Shown one piece after another: positions 25,740 through 33,786 of a DNA stretch of 64,000 bases. Every line of letters begins with the position of its first letter. The stretch's first letter is position 1. The notes beneath the pieces are model-generated. The model had not been told where the DNA came from and did no database searches. It was given only the letters and a program-made list of their open reading frames with translations. Source of the DNA: Fulvimonas soli (GTDB lineage Bacteria; Pseudomonadota; Gammaproteobacteria; Xanthomonadales; Rhodanobacteraceae); contig NZ_QGHC01000005.1 in NCBI RefSeq assembly GCF_003148905.1, forward strand, positions 1 to 64,000, given 5' to 3'. Position numbers and translations under genes: made by a program.

Positions 25740-26321
25740 TCAGGCCGCCGGGATCAGGGTGCGGATCATGTGCTCGACGTAGGCGTCGAAGTCCTCGTGG
25801 CTCATCCGCGGCAGGCCGAGGGTGAAGTTGAGCTGCAGGAAGCCGACGTAGGCGGCGTAGGTGAGGCGGGCGCGGTTGAGCGCCTCCTTCGGCGGCAGCC
25901 CGGCCTCGCGGAAGGCGGCGGTGAGGAACTCGGTGCGCCGCTGCGACACGCGCGCCATCACCGGCACCACCAGCGGGTGGTCCAGCGCCTTCAGCAGCGC
26001 GGCGTACACGCGGTGCGGCTGCAGCTCGTGGGCGACCCGGCGGAACAGCTCGGGCAGGCGCACGCGCGGGTCGGGGATGGCCTCGATCTGCGCGATCACC
26101 TCGCGCTCGCCATACTGTTCCCAGCGCTCCAGCGCGGCCTGCAGCAGCGCCTCGCGGGTGCGGAAGTGCCAGTAGAAGCTGCCCTTGGTGACGCCCAGCC
26201 GGCGCGCCAGCGCCTCCACGGCCAGGGCGCCCACGCCCTGCTCGGCGATCAGTTCCAGGGCGGCGTCTTCCCAGCTCTCGGCGGAAAGGCGGGTGCGTTC
26301 GGGTTTGGTGCTTGCATTCAT
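25740..26321 (-). CDS. TetR/AcrR-family transcriptional regulator
   Basis: A 193-residue repressor-type protein. The N-terminal helix-turn-helix (about residues 14-55: ALELIAEQGVGALAVEALARRLGVTKGSFYWHFRTREALLQAAL) is typical of TetR. The C-terminal ligand domain includes a conserved YAAYVGFLQL segment. It is divergent from the alpha/beta hydrolase-fadE genes across 236 bases containing a large palindromic repeat. By position it may regulate fatty-acid catabolism and respond to an acyl-CoA, as known for several fad-linked TetR proteins; this is inference. The ATG at 26321 gives the normal TetR start. Confidence 0.88.
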   Translation of the reverse strand: MNASTKPERTRLSAESWEDAALELIAEQGVGALAVEALARRLGVTKGSFYWHFRTREALLQAALERWEQYGEREVIAQIEAIPDPRVRLPELFRRVAHELQPHRVYAALLKALDHPLVVPVMARVSQRRTEFLTAAFREAGLPPKEALNRARLTYAAYVGFLQLNFTLGLPRMSHEDFDAYVEHMIRTLIPAA

Positions 26322-26418
26322 CCGCGCATGGTAGCCCCAGTGGGCGGCTTTGCAATGCGCGCTTGGGGCGGCGGGGCTTTCGTATGAATGGAGTGGCCGG
26401 GCGTTGCGGCACGAGGGG

Positions 26419-26488
26419 ATCGCGGCCGGAGGCCGCTCGCTCCCACAAGGTTGCCGCAAGCCTTGTGGGAGCGGCCTCCGGCCGCGAT
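26419..26488. repeat. large palindromic repeat, third full copy
   Basis: Arms ATCGCGGCCGGAGGCCGC (26419-26436) and TCCCACAAGG (26441-26450) pair with 26461-26488. This gives a 28-bp stem with a 4-base bulge and 10-base loop. The same outer arms occur at 15609 and 21088. It separates the divergent TetR and hydrolase genes. Confidence 0.75.
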
Positions 26489-26521
26489 GGGCAAAGCCCG
26501 CCGGCATCGTCCGGCATCGTA

Positions 26522-26550
26522 TTGACGACGCCCCGACGGCAATCCATACT
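26522..26550 (+). promoter_or_regulatory. candidate promoter of the alpha/beta hydrolase gene
   Basis: TTGACG (26522-26527, 5 of 6), a 17-base spacer and CATACT (26545-26550, 4 of 6) end 7 bases before the ATG at 26558. If used, the message would be leaderless or nearly so. Confidence 0.45.
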
Positions 26551-26557
26551 CAAGCGT

Positions 26558-27463
26558 ATGGTCATCGCCGAAGCCCCAGCCTCCCGCACCTTCTTCCCGG
26601 CCGCCGACGGCGTGCGCCTGGCGGTGGAAACGCGCCGGCCCGGCGGCGCGCCGACCCTGCTGTTCGCCCACGGCTTCGGCCAGACGCGCGGCGCCTGGAA
26701 CGGCGCGGCGGCGGCGATGGCGGCGCGCGGCTGCCGCTGCGTGAGCTTCGACAGCCGCGGCCACGGCGAGAGCGGCCGCGTGCCCGGCGGCGACTACCAC
26801 ATCGAGCAGTTCGCCGACGACCTGCTGCGCCTGGCCGGCGCGCAGCCGGAACCGCCGGTGCTGGTCGGCGCCTCGATGGGCGGCCTGCTCGGCCTGGTGG
26901 TGGCGGGCGAGGTGCGGCCCGCGCCGTTCCGCGCGCTGGTGCTGGTGGACATCACGCCGCGCTGGGAGTCGGCCGGGGTGGAGCGCATCCTCGCCTTCAT
27001 GCAGGCGCACCCGGACGGCTTCTCCGACTACGCCGAGGCGGCCGAGCGGATCGCCGCCTACCTGCCGCAGCGCCGCGAGCGCAAGAGCGAGGAACAGCTG
27101 CGTCCGCTGCTGCGCCAGGGCGAGGACGGCCGCCTGCGCTGGCACTGGGACCCGGCCCTGCTCGGCGGCGTGGTGCGCGAGAGCGAGCGCTACCAGCCGC
27201 GCCTGCTCGCCGCCGCCGCCAGGGTGGACGTGCCGGTGCTGCTGCTCTCCGGCGCGCGCAGCGACGTGGTCTCGCGCGCCACCGTGGAGGAGTTCCTGGC
27301 GCTGGTGCCGCACGCGCGCCACGTCGAGGTGGCCGACGCCACGCACATGCTGGCCGGCGACGCGAACGACGCATTCACGCGCGAGATCGCACGCTTCGTC
27401 GAGTCGCTCGATCCCGCCCAACCGAATCCGGCCGGCGCCGCGCGCGGCGCCGGCGCAGCGTAA
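26558..27463 (+). CDS. alpha/beta-fold hydrolase
   Basis: A 301-residue alpha/beta hydrolase. The oxyanion segment FAHGFGQTRGAW, the SFDSRGHGESGR loop and the nucleophile elbow VGASMGGLLG (Ser in G-A-S-M-G) are present. The acid lies in LLLSGARSDVVS and the catalytic His in VADATHMLAGD. Substrate is unknown; related proteins act as esterases or on acyl-CoA and peroxy substrates. It precedes fadE by 19 bases on the same strand and is divergent from a TetR gene, which suggests a role in lipid or ester breakdown. The tail after residue 285 is a low-complexity Ala/Gly/Pro stretch. Confidence 0.88.
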   Translation: MVIAEAPASRTFFPAADGVRLAVETRRPGGAPTLLFAHGFGQTRGAWNGAAAAMAARGCRCVSFDSRGHGESGRVPGGDYHIEQFADDLLRLAGAQPEPPVLVGASMGGLLGLVVAGEVRPAPFRALVLVDITPRWESAGVERILAFMQAHPDGFSDYAEAAERIAAYLPQRRERKSEEQLRPLLRQGEDGRLRWHWDPALLGGVVRESERYQPRLLAAAARVDVPVLLLSGARSDVVSRATVEEFLALVPHARHVEVADATHMLAGDANDAFTREIARFVESLDPAQPNPAGAARGAGAA

Positions 27464-27482
27464 CCGCAACGAGGATGCCGAG

Positions 27483-29954
27483 ATGTCCGTGATACTCACC
27501 CTGCTGGCGGCGCTCATCTCGACCGGCGCCTGCGCCTACCACCGCACCCGCCTGCGCACCTGGGCGATCGTCGCGCCGGCGGCCACGCTGGTGGTGGGCC
27601 TGCTGGCCCACGCGCCGGCCACCACGGTCGTGCTGCTGCTGGTCGAGGCGCTGGTCGCGGTGCCGCTGCTGTTGGACGGCTTCCGCCGCCGGCAGATCAC
27701 CGCGCCGCTGCTCAAGCTGTTCGCCAAGGTGACGCCGAAGCTCTCGGAGACCGAGCAGACCGCGCTGGAGGCCGGCACGGTGGGCTTCGAGGGCGAGCTG
27801 TTCTCCGGCAAGCCGGACTGGCACGAGCTGCTCAAGCAGCCCAGGCCCGAGCTGAGCGTGGAGGAGCAGGCCTTCCTCGACGGCCCGGTGGAGCAGCTGT
27901 GCGCGATGATCGACGACTGGCAGATCACCCACGAGCTGGCCGACCTGCCGCCGGAGGTGTGGGAGTTCATCAAGAAGAACAAGTTCTTCGGCATGATCAT
28001 CCCCAAGCAGTACGGCGGCCTGGGCTTCAGCGCGCTGGCCCATTCGGCGGTGCTGCAGAAGCTGTCCACCATGTCGGCCACGGTGTCCTCCACGGTGGCG
28101 GTGCCCAACTCGCTGGGCCCGGCGGAGCTGCTGCTGCACTACGGCAGCGACGAGCAGAAGAACTACTACCTGCCGCGCCTGGCGGTGGGCGAGGAGATTC
28201 CCTGCTTCGCGCTCACCGGCCCCTACGCGGGCTCCGATGCCACCTCGATCCCGGACTACGGCATCGTCTGCAAGCAGGTGGTGGACGGCGTCGAGACGCT
28301 GGGCGTCAGGCTCACCTTCGACAAGCGCTACATCACGCTGGCGCCGATCGCCACGGTGATCGGCCTGGCCTTCCGCATGTACGACCCGGAGCACCTGCTG
28401 GGCGGGCAGGAGGACCTGGGCATCACCCTCGCGCTGCTGCCGCGCTCCACGCCGGGGCTGCAGATCGGCCGCCGCCACTTCCCGCTCAACATCCCGTTCC
28501 AGAACGGCCCGATCCACGGCAAGGACGTGTTCGCGCCGCTGTCCACGCTGATCGGCGGGCCGCACATGGCCGGCCACGGCTGGCGCATGCTGGTGGAGTG
28601 CCTGTCGGTGGGCCGCGCGATCTCGCTGCCGTCCAACGCCACCGGCGCGATGCGCGCCTCGGCCGCCGCCACCGGCGCCTACGCGCGCATGCGCAAGCAG
28701 TTCGGCCTGGCGATCGCCCGCTTCGAGGGCGTGGAGGAGGCGCTGGCGCGGATCGGCGGCCTCACCTACGCCACCGCGGCGCTGTCGCGCGCCACCGCCG
28801 CCGCGGTGGACCGCGGCGAGAAGCCGGCGGTGCCCTCGGCGATCGCCAAGTACCACGCCACCGAGTGGGCGCGCGTGGTGGCCGGCGCCACCATGGACGT
28901 GCACGGCGGCAAGGCGGTGCAGCTCGGCCCGAAGAACTACGCCGGGCGCGGCTGGTCCAGCGTGCCGATCGCGATCACGGTGGAAGGCGCCAACATCATG
29001 ACGCGCAGCCTGATGATCTTCGGGCAGGGCGCGATCCGCTGCCATCCGTACGTGCTCAAGGAGATGCAGGCGCTGTCCATCGCCGACTACGGCGAGCGGC
29101 TGCGCAGCTTCGACAAGGCGCTGTTCGGGCACATCGGCTTCGGCCTCTCCAACGCGGTGCGCAGCTTCACGATGGGCCTGTCCGGCGGCCGCATGGGCGA
29201 GGCCGCGGGCGACGCCTACACGCGCCGCTACTACCGCAAGCTCAACCGCTACTCCGCCGCGCTGGCGCTGTGCGCCGACGTGTTCATGGGCGTGCTGGGC
29301 GGCAAGCTGAAGTTCAAGGAGAAGCTCTCCGCGCGCCTGGGCGACGTGCTGAGCTACCTCTACGTCGCCAGCGCCATGCTCAAGCGTTACGAGGACACCG
29401 GCCGGCCGGAGGCCGACCGCCCGTTCCTGGCCTGGGGCTTCCACGAGTGCATGTGGCTGATCCAGAACGCGCTGGACGGCGCCATCCGCAACTTCCCGGT
29501 GCGTCCGGTGGCGTGGCTGCTGCGCGCGCTGGTGTTCCCGCTGGGCCGCCGCGAGGTGCCGCCGTCCGACCGCCTGGGCCGCCGCGTCGCCGCGCTGCTC
29601 ACCGCGCCCAACGAGGCGCGCGACCGCCTGGTCGACTGGGTCTACCTCAAGCCCACGCCGAACAACACGGTGGGCCGGATGAACGCGCTGCTGCCCGACG
29701 TGATCGCCGCCGAGCCGGTCGAGCGCAAGTTCCTCAAGGCGCAGAAGGCCGGCCAGTTCAAGGCGCACGAGTACGACGGCCAGCTCGCCGAGGCGCTGCA
29801 GGCCGGCGTGATCAGCCAGGCCGAGCACGACCTGCTCAAGCGCGTGCGCGACGGCGTGGCCGAGTTCATCGCGGTGGACGACTTCGACCCGTCCGAGCTG
29901 CGCGCGGCGGTGACGCGCGCGGACGAGCGCAGGAAGCTGGCCGACGCGGCCTAG
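27483..29954 (+). CDS. fadE: acyl-CoA dehydrogenase, FadE type
   Basis: An 823-residue enzyme matching the long FadE form of E. coli (814 residues), not the common 380-residue acyl-CoA dehydrogenases. It catalyses the first, FAD-dependent step of fatty-acid beta-oxidation. Two N-terminal hydrophobic segments (about residues 5-65) suggest membrane association. The catalytic region includes IPKQYGGLGFSALAHSAVLQK, LTGPYAGSDATSIPDYG, MDVHGGKAVQLGPKNYAGRGW and GANIMTRSLMIFGQGAIR, followed by the large C-terminal FadE-specific domain. It lies downstream of the hydrolase and 11 bases upstream of a small membrane-protein gene. Regulation by the divergent TetR protein is plausible. Confidence 0.95.
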   Translation: MSVILTLLAALISTGACAYHRTRLRTWAIVAPAATLVVGLLAHAPATTVVLLLVEALVAVPLLLDGFRRRQITAPLLKLFAKVTPKLSETEQTALEAGTVGFEGELFSGKPDWHELLKQPRPELSVEEQAFLDGPVEQLCAMIDDWQITHELADLPPEVWEFIKKNKFFGMIIPKQYGGLGFSALAHSAVLQKLSTMSATVSSTVAVPNSLGPAELLLHYGSDEQKNYYLPRLAVGEEIPCFALTGPYAGSDATSIPDYGIVCKQVVDGVETLGVRLTFDKRYITLAPIATVIGLAFRMYDPEHLLGGQEDLGITLALLPRSTPGLQIGRRHFPLNIPFQNGPIHGKDVFAPLSTLIGGPHMAGHGWRMLVECLSVGRAISLPSNATGAMRASAAATGAYARMRKQFGLAIARFEGVEEALARIGGLTYATAALSRATAAAVDRGEKPAVPSAIAKYHATEWARVVAGATMDVHGGKAVQLGPKNYAGRGWSSVPIAITVEGANIMTRSLMIFGQGAIRCHPYVLKEMQALSIADYGERLRSFDKALFGHIGFGLSNAVRSFTMGLSGGRMGEAAGDAYTRRYYRKLNRYSAALALCADVFMGVLGGKLKFKEKLSARLGDVLSYLYVASAMLKRYEDTGRPEADRPFLAWGFHECMWLIQNALDGAIRNFPVRPVAWLLRALVFPLGRREVPPSDRLGRRVAALLTAPNEARDRLVDWVYLKPTPNNTVGRMNALLPDVIAAEPVERKFLKAQKAGQFKAHEYDGQLAEALQAGVISQAEHDLLKRVRDGVAEFIAVDDFDPSELRAAVTRADERRKLADAA

Positions 29955-29965
29955 GCGGCCCGGCC

Positions 29966-30355
29966 ATGCGCGGCGAAACCCTGGTCTATCTGTGCGGCGC
30001 GCACAGCCTGGGTTTCGCCGCGTTCCACCTGGCGTTCTGGAAGCTGTTCGACTGGCCCGCCGCGCTGCGCGGGACCAACCTCGCCACGCGCGCGGTCGTG
30101 CAGATCCTCAACCTGCGGCTGATCTACGTCTTGCTCGGCGTGGCCGCGCTGTGCTTCTGGCTGCCGCACGAGCTGGTGGCGACGCGGCTGGGGCGCGCGC
30201 TGCTGGCGGGCATGGCGCTGTTCTGGGCCGGGCGGCTGGCCGAGCAGTTCGTGTTCCTGCGCTACAACGTCCTGCCGCTGCACGTGCTGACGGCGCTGTT
30301 CGCGCTCGGCGCCGTGCTGTTCGCGCTGCCGCTGGCGCTGGGGAGGGTGGCGTGA
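29966..30355 (+). CDS. small four-helix membrane protein of unknown function
   Basis: A 129-residue hydrophobic protein with four predicted membrane segments (about residues 8-28, 48-68, 78-96 and 102-124). Short motifs LVYLCGAHSLGFAAFHLAFWKLFDWP and FVFLRYNVLPLHVLTALFALG recall small conserved membrane proteins of unknown role. It starts 11 bases after the fadE stop and is followed 34 bases later by the DUF4442 gene. All are co-oriented and probably co-transcribed, so a link to lipid catabolism is inferred from position only. Confidence 0.75.
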   Translation: MRGETLVYLCGAHSLGFAAFHLAFWKLFDWPAALRGTNLATRAVVQILNLRLIYVLLGVAALCFWLPHELVATRLGRALLAGMALFWAGRLAEQFVFLRYNVLPLHVLTALFALGAVLFALPLALGRVA

Positions 30356-30389
30356 GCGCCCGCGATCCGGTGGCGGCCGGCGATCCATC

Positions 30390-30875
30390 GTGGAGCAACG
30401 TCCGGTGAGTCCTGCGCTTGCCCTCTATCGCCGGCTGGCGCCGCTGCCCGGCGGCCGCTGGCTGTACTCGCGCCTGATCTGCTGGAAGGCGCCGTACTTC
30501 GCCACCATCGCGCCGCGCTTCGTGGCGCTGAAGCCGGGCCGCTGCGAGGTGCGCATCCGCGACCGCCGCCGCGTGCACAACCACATCGGCACCGTGCACG
30601 CGATCGCGCTGTGCAACCTCGCCGAGCTGGGCGCCGGCGTGATGACCGACGCCACCATCCCCGCCTCGATGCGCTGGATACCCAAGGGCATGGCGGTGGA
30701 ATACCTGGCCAAGGCGAGGGGCGCGATGCACGCCGTCGCCACGCCGGAGGCCCCGGCGGCGGAAGCGCCCGCCGGCTACGCCTGGCCGGTGCGCGTGAGC
30801 GTGCGCGACGACGCGGGCGAGGAGGTGTTCCGCGCCCGCATCGACATGTGGGTGTCGCCGCGCGGCGGGCGCTGA
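30390..30875 (+). CDS. DUF4442 hotdog-fold protein (thioesterase-like)
   Basis: A 161-residue protein of the DUF4442 hotdog group. The central helix region VHNHIGTVHAIALCNLAELGAGVM resembles the NH-(x)-GT/A-H catalytic helix of PaaI-like acyl-CoA thioesterases, and the last strands (WPVRVSVRDDAGEEVFRARIDMWVSPR) complete the fold. The start is GTG at 30390; a second GTG at 30405 is possible. Downstream of fadE and a membrane protein, it could hydrolyse acyl-CoA intermediates, but no biochemical role is established for this family. It ends 4 bases from the convergent CPBP gene. Confidence 0.85.
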   Translation: MEQRPVSPALALYRRLAPLPGGRWLYSRLICWKAPYFATIAPRFVALKPGRCEVRIRDRRRVHNHIGTVHAIALCNLAELGAGVMTDATIPASMRWIPKGMAVEYLAKARGAMHAVATPEAPAAEAPAGYAWPVRVSVRDDAGEEVFRARIDMWVSPRGGR

Positions 30876-30879
30876 GGGC

Positions 30880-31791
30880 TCAGCCGCGCCGGCGCCAGGC
30901 CGGCGGCACGATCGAGCGGCGGCGCAGCGCGACCGCGAGCAGCGCCGCCGAGAGCGACGAGCACACCAGCAGCGCCACCACCGAGGCTTCGGCGCCGAAT
31001 GCGCCGCCGCTCAGCCAGTCCGGCCCGCCGCGGCTGGACACCAGCCAGCCGTCCGCGCGCGTGCCCGACACCGGGATGCCGTAGACCGTGCCCTGCATGA
31101 AGTTCCACGCCGCGTGCAGGCCGATGCACGGCCACAGCGAGCGGGTGACGTGGTAGAGCAGGGCGAGCAGGATGCCGGCCTCGATGGCGATCGCCGCCGA
31201 ACTCCACGCCGTGGCGCCAGGGTTGAAGATGTGCGCGGCGCCGAAGAACAGCGCCGAGATTGCCAGCGCCCACCAGGTGCCCAGGCCTTCCTCGACGATG
31301 CGGAACAGCACGCCGCGGGTGATGATCTCCTCGCCGATGCCCGCGCCCAGGCCCACCGTCAGCAGCGCCTGCAGCCAGTGCGCCTGCGGGTTGGCGCCGG
31401 CCACGCGGTAGCTGCCGGCCAGCCAGAGCACGCCGACCACGGCGCTGAACAGCGCGGCGCCGGCCAGCGCGCCCGCGGCGAGGCCGCGCGGCAGCCTGCG
31501 CCAGGCCAGCTCGTCGACGGCGCGCCGCTCCACCGTGCGCACCAGGAACAGGTAGGCCAGCAGCGCCGGCAGCACGAAGCCGGTCAGGTACAGCGCCACC
31601 CGCAGCGGCGCCGAGGGCGGCGTGCCGCCGGGGGCGAAGGTGGCGTGGCCGAGCGCCCCCGCGAGCCAGCCCAGCGCCGCGAAAGCCAGTGCGAAGATCA
31701 CGATGCGCGCCGGCGGCGAGTAGACCAGCCAGCGCCGCCAGCGCGGCGCGTCGGTTGGCGTGGCGAAGGCGACGGCGGCTCCGGTCTGCAT
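30880..31791 (-). CDS. CPBP-family intramembrane metalloprotease
   Basis: A 303-residue membrane protein with about eight hydrophobic segments and the CPBP (CAAX protease and bacteriocin-processing) motifs: E154-E155-x-x-x-R159 in GIGEEIITRGVLF, H187 in FFGAAHIFN and H226-x-x-x-N in LHAAWNFMQG. All putative zinc/active-site residues are present. Bacterial members are linked to bacteriocin self-immunity or unknown proteolysis. It stands alone, converging on the DUF4442 gene with a 4-base gap, and no bacteriocin gene is nearby, so the substrate is unknown. Confidence 0.88.
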   Translation of the reverse strand: MQTGAAVAFATPTDAPRWRRWLVYSPPARIVIFALAFAALGWLAGALGHATFAPGGTPPSAPLRVALYLTGFVLPALLAYLFLVRTVERRAVDELAWRRLPRGLAAGALAGAALFSAVVGVLWLAGSYRVAGANPQAHWLQALLTVGLGAGIGEEIITRGVLFRIVEEGLGTWWALAISALFFGAAHIFNPGATAWSSAAIAIEAGILLALLYHVTRSLWPCIGLHAAWNFMQGTVYGIPVSGTRADGWLVSSRGGPDWLSGGAFGAEASVVALLVCSSLSAALLAVALRRRSIVPPAWRRRG

Positions 31792-31895
31792 GCGCGGGTT
31801 CCCCTGGGTGGCGCGGCTAGGCTAGCAGTGCGCGTTCCTGGCGCCTATCTCGTTGCCGTTGCGTCCCGGCCTGCGTGGGGTGGGGGCGCGGAAGG

Positions 31896-31913
31896 GCGGC
31901 CTCCGGCCGCGAT
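31896..31913. repeat. half copy of the GCGGCCTCCGGCCGCGAT repeat
   Basis: A single arm of the palindromic family seen at 15609, 21088 and 26419, in the gap between the CPBP and prfC genes, without its partner arm. Confidence 0.6.
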
Positions 31914-32000
31914 CGTCGGGAAACGGCAGGACGCGGCCGGGAAAAGCGCCGCCGCCGGCCGGGTGCCGCTTCCACAGCGCTCCCGCGGGCCAGACGAAGG

Positions 32001-33602
32001 TCAGACCTCGACCGAGGCCGCGTGCTCGCGCGTGGCCGAGAAGCGCACCTGCGGCCAGCGCTCCTGCGCCAGCTGCAGGTTCACCCGCGAGGGCGCCAGG
32101 TACACCAGCTCGCCGGCGGCGTCGATGCCGAGGTTGTTCGCGTTCTTCTCGCGGAACTCCTCCAGCTTCTTCGCGTCGTCGCAGTGCACCCAGCGCGCGG
32201 TGACCACGCCCACCGGCTCGAACGCGGCGTCCACGCCGTACTCGTCCTTGAGGCGGTAGGCCACCACGTCGAACTGCAGCACGCCCACCGCGCCCAGCAC
32301 CAGGTCGTTGCTCATCAGCGGGCGGAAGAACTGCGTGGCGCCTTCCTCGGACAGCTGCGCCAGGCCCTTCTGCAGCGCCTTCATCTTCAGCGGGTCGCGC
32401 AGGCGCGCGCGGCGGAACAGCTCCGGCGCGAAGTTGGGGATGCCGGTGAAGGACAGCGGCTCGCCCTCGCTGAAGGTGTCGCCGATGGCGATGGTGCCGT
32501 GGTTGTGCAGGCCGATCACGTCGCCCGGGTAGGCGCTCTCCACGATCTCGCGGTCGCTGGCCATGAAGGTGAGCGCGTTGGCGATGCGCACCTCCTTGCC
32601 GGTGCGCGCCTGGATCATCTTCATGCCGGCGCTGTAGGTGCCCGAGCACACGCGCATGAAGGCCACGCGGTCGCGGTGCGCCGGGTCCATGTTGGCCTGG
32701 ATCTTGAACACGAAGCCGGTGAGCTTGTCCTCCTCCGGCCTCACCTCGCGCGTGGTGGTGGCGCGCGGGCGCGGGCCGGGCGCGTGCTCGACGAAGAAGT
32801 CCAGCAGCAGCTGCACGCCGAAGTTGTTCACCGCCGAGCCGAAGAACACCGGCGTGAGCCGGCCGGCCAGGTACTGGTCGAGGTCGAACGGGTGCGAGGC
32901 GCCCTGCACCAGTTCCAGTTCCTCGCGCAGCTCGGCCAGCGCCTCGGCGCCGATCGCCGCCTCCAGGCCCGGCGCGTCCAGGCCCCTGAAGATGGTCGAA
33001 TCCTGCCGGGTGAAGTTGCGGCCCGGCTCGAACACGTGCACCTCGTCCAGCAGCAGGTGGTAGACGCCCTTCAGGCGCTTGCCCATGCCGATCGGCCAGC
33101 TCACCGGCGCGCAGGCGATGCCGAGCACCGACTCCACCTCGTCCAGCAGCTCGATCGGCGACTTGCCCTCGCGGTCGAGCTTGTTGACGAAGGTCATGAT
33201 CGGCGTGTCGCGCAGGCGGCACACCTCCATCAGCTTGATCGTGCGCTCCTCCACGCCCTTGGCGCAGTCGATCACCATCAGCGCCGAGTCCACCGCGGTG
33301 AGCACGCGGTAGGTGTCCTCGGAGAAGTCCGCGTGACCCGGCGTGTCGAGCAGGTTGACGATCTTGCCCTCGTAGGGGAACTGCATCACCGAGGAGGTGA
33401 CCGAGATGCCGCGCTCCTTCTCCAGCGCCATCCAGTCGGATGTCGCGTGGCGCGCGGCCTTGCGGCCCTTCACGCTGCCGGCCATCTGGATCGCGCCGCC
33501 GAACAGGAGCAGCTTCTCGGTCAGCGTGGTCTTGCCCGCGTCGGGATGGCTGACGATGGCGAAGGTGCGGCGGCGGCGGGTTTCGGCGAGGTGGGTGGAC
33601 AT
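32001..33602 (-). CDS. prfC: peptide chain release factor 3
   Basis: A 533-residue RF3, the GTPase that recycles RF1/RF2 from the ribosome after termination. The G1 motif SHPDAGKTT (18-26), G3 DTPGHADF and G4 NKLDRE are present. The RF3-type C-terminal domains are complete through [23 protein letters not shown]. The start at 33602 fits the family; an upstream ATG at 33635 would add 11 unusual residues. An EF-G paralogue gene lies upstream in the same direction (184-base gap), but a terminator-like site between them argues against tight co-transcription. Confidence 0.96.
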   Translation of the reverse strand: MSTHLAETRRRRTFAIVSHPDAGKTTLTEKLLLFGGAIQMAGSVKGRKAARHATSDWMALEKERGISVTSSVMQFPYEGKIVNLLDTPGHADFSEDTYRVLTAVDSALMVIDCAKGVEERTIKLMEVCRLRDTPIMTFVNKLDREGKSPIELLDEVESVLGIACAPVSWPIGMGKRLKGVYHLLLDEVHVFEPGRNFTRQDSTIFRGLDAPGLEAAIGAEALAELREELELVQGASHPFDLDQYLAGRLTPVFFGSAVNNFGVQLLLDFFVEHAPGPRPRATTTREVRPEEDKLTGFVFKIQANMDPAHRDRVAFMRVCSGTYSAGMKMIQARTGKEVRIANALTFMASDREIVESAYPGDVIGLHNHGTIAIGDTFSEGEPLSFTGIPNFAPELFRRARLRDPLKMKALQKGLAQLSEEGATQFFRPLMSNDLVLGAVGVLQFDVVAYRLKDEYGVDAAFEPVGVVTARWVHCDDAKKLEEFREKNANNLGIDAAGELVYLAPSRVNLQLAQERWPQVRFSATREHAASVEV

Positions 33603-33752
33603 GGGGCGGGATCGGGGGCGATGCGAACCGCGCATTGTAGCGTGGATCGGGCGGGGGCCTTCCCGGCGGGCCCGGGAACGTCCGGCGCCGGGACCGCGGC
33701 GCGCCGGGCACCGTGGTCCCGGGCCGTGCCGCGGCCAGGCTCCGCGAACCTG

Positions 33753-33777
33753 AAAAAAGAGCGGCCCCGGCGCCGGG
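33753..33777 (-). terminator. weak terminator after the EF-G-like gene
   Basis: On the minus strand a 12-base palindrome (33766-33777, CCCGGCGCCGGG) is followed after about 7 bases by a run of six T (complement of 33753-33758), just past the EF-G-like stop at 33787. The gap between stem and T-run makes this a modest candidate. Confidence 0.4.
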
Positions 33778-33786
33778 CGTGCCGGC

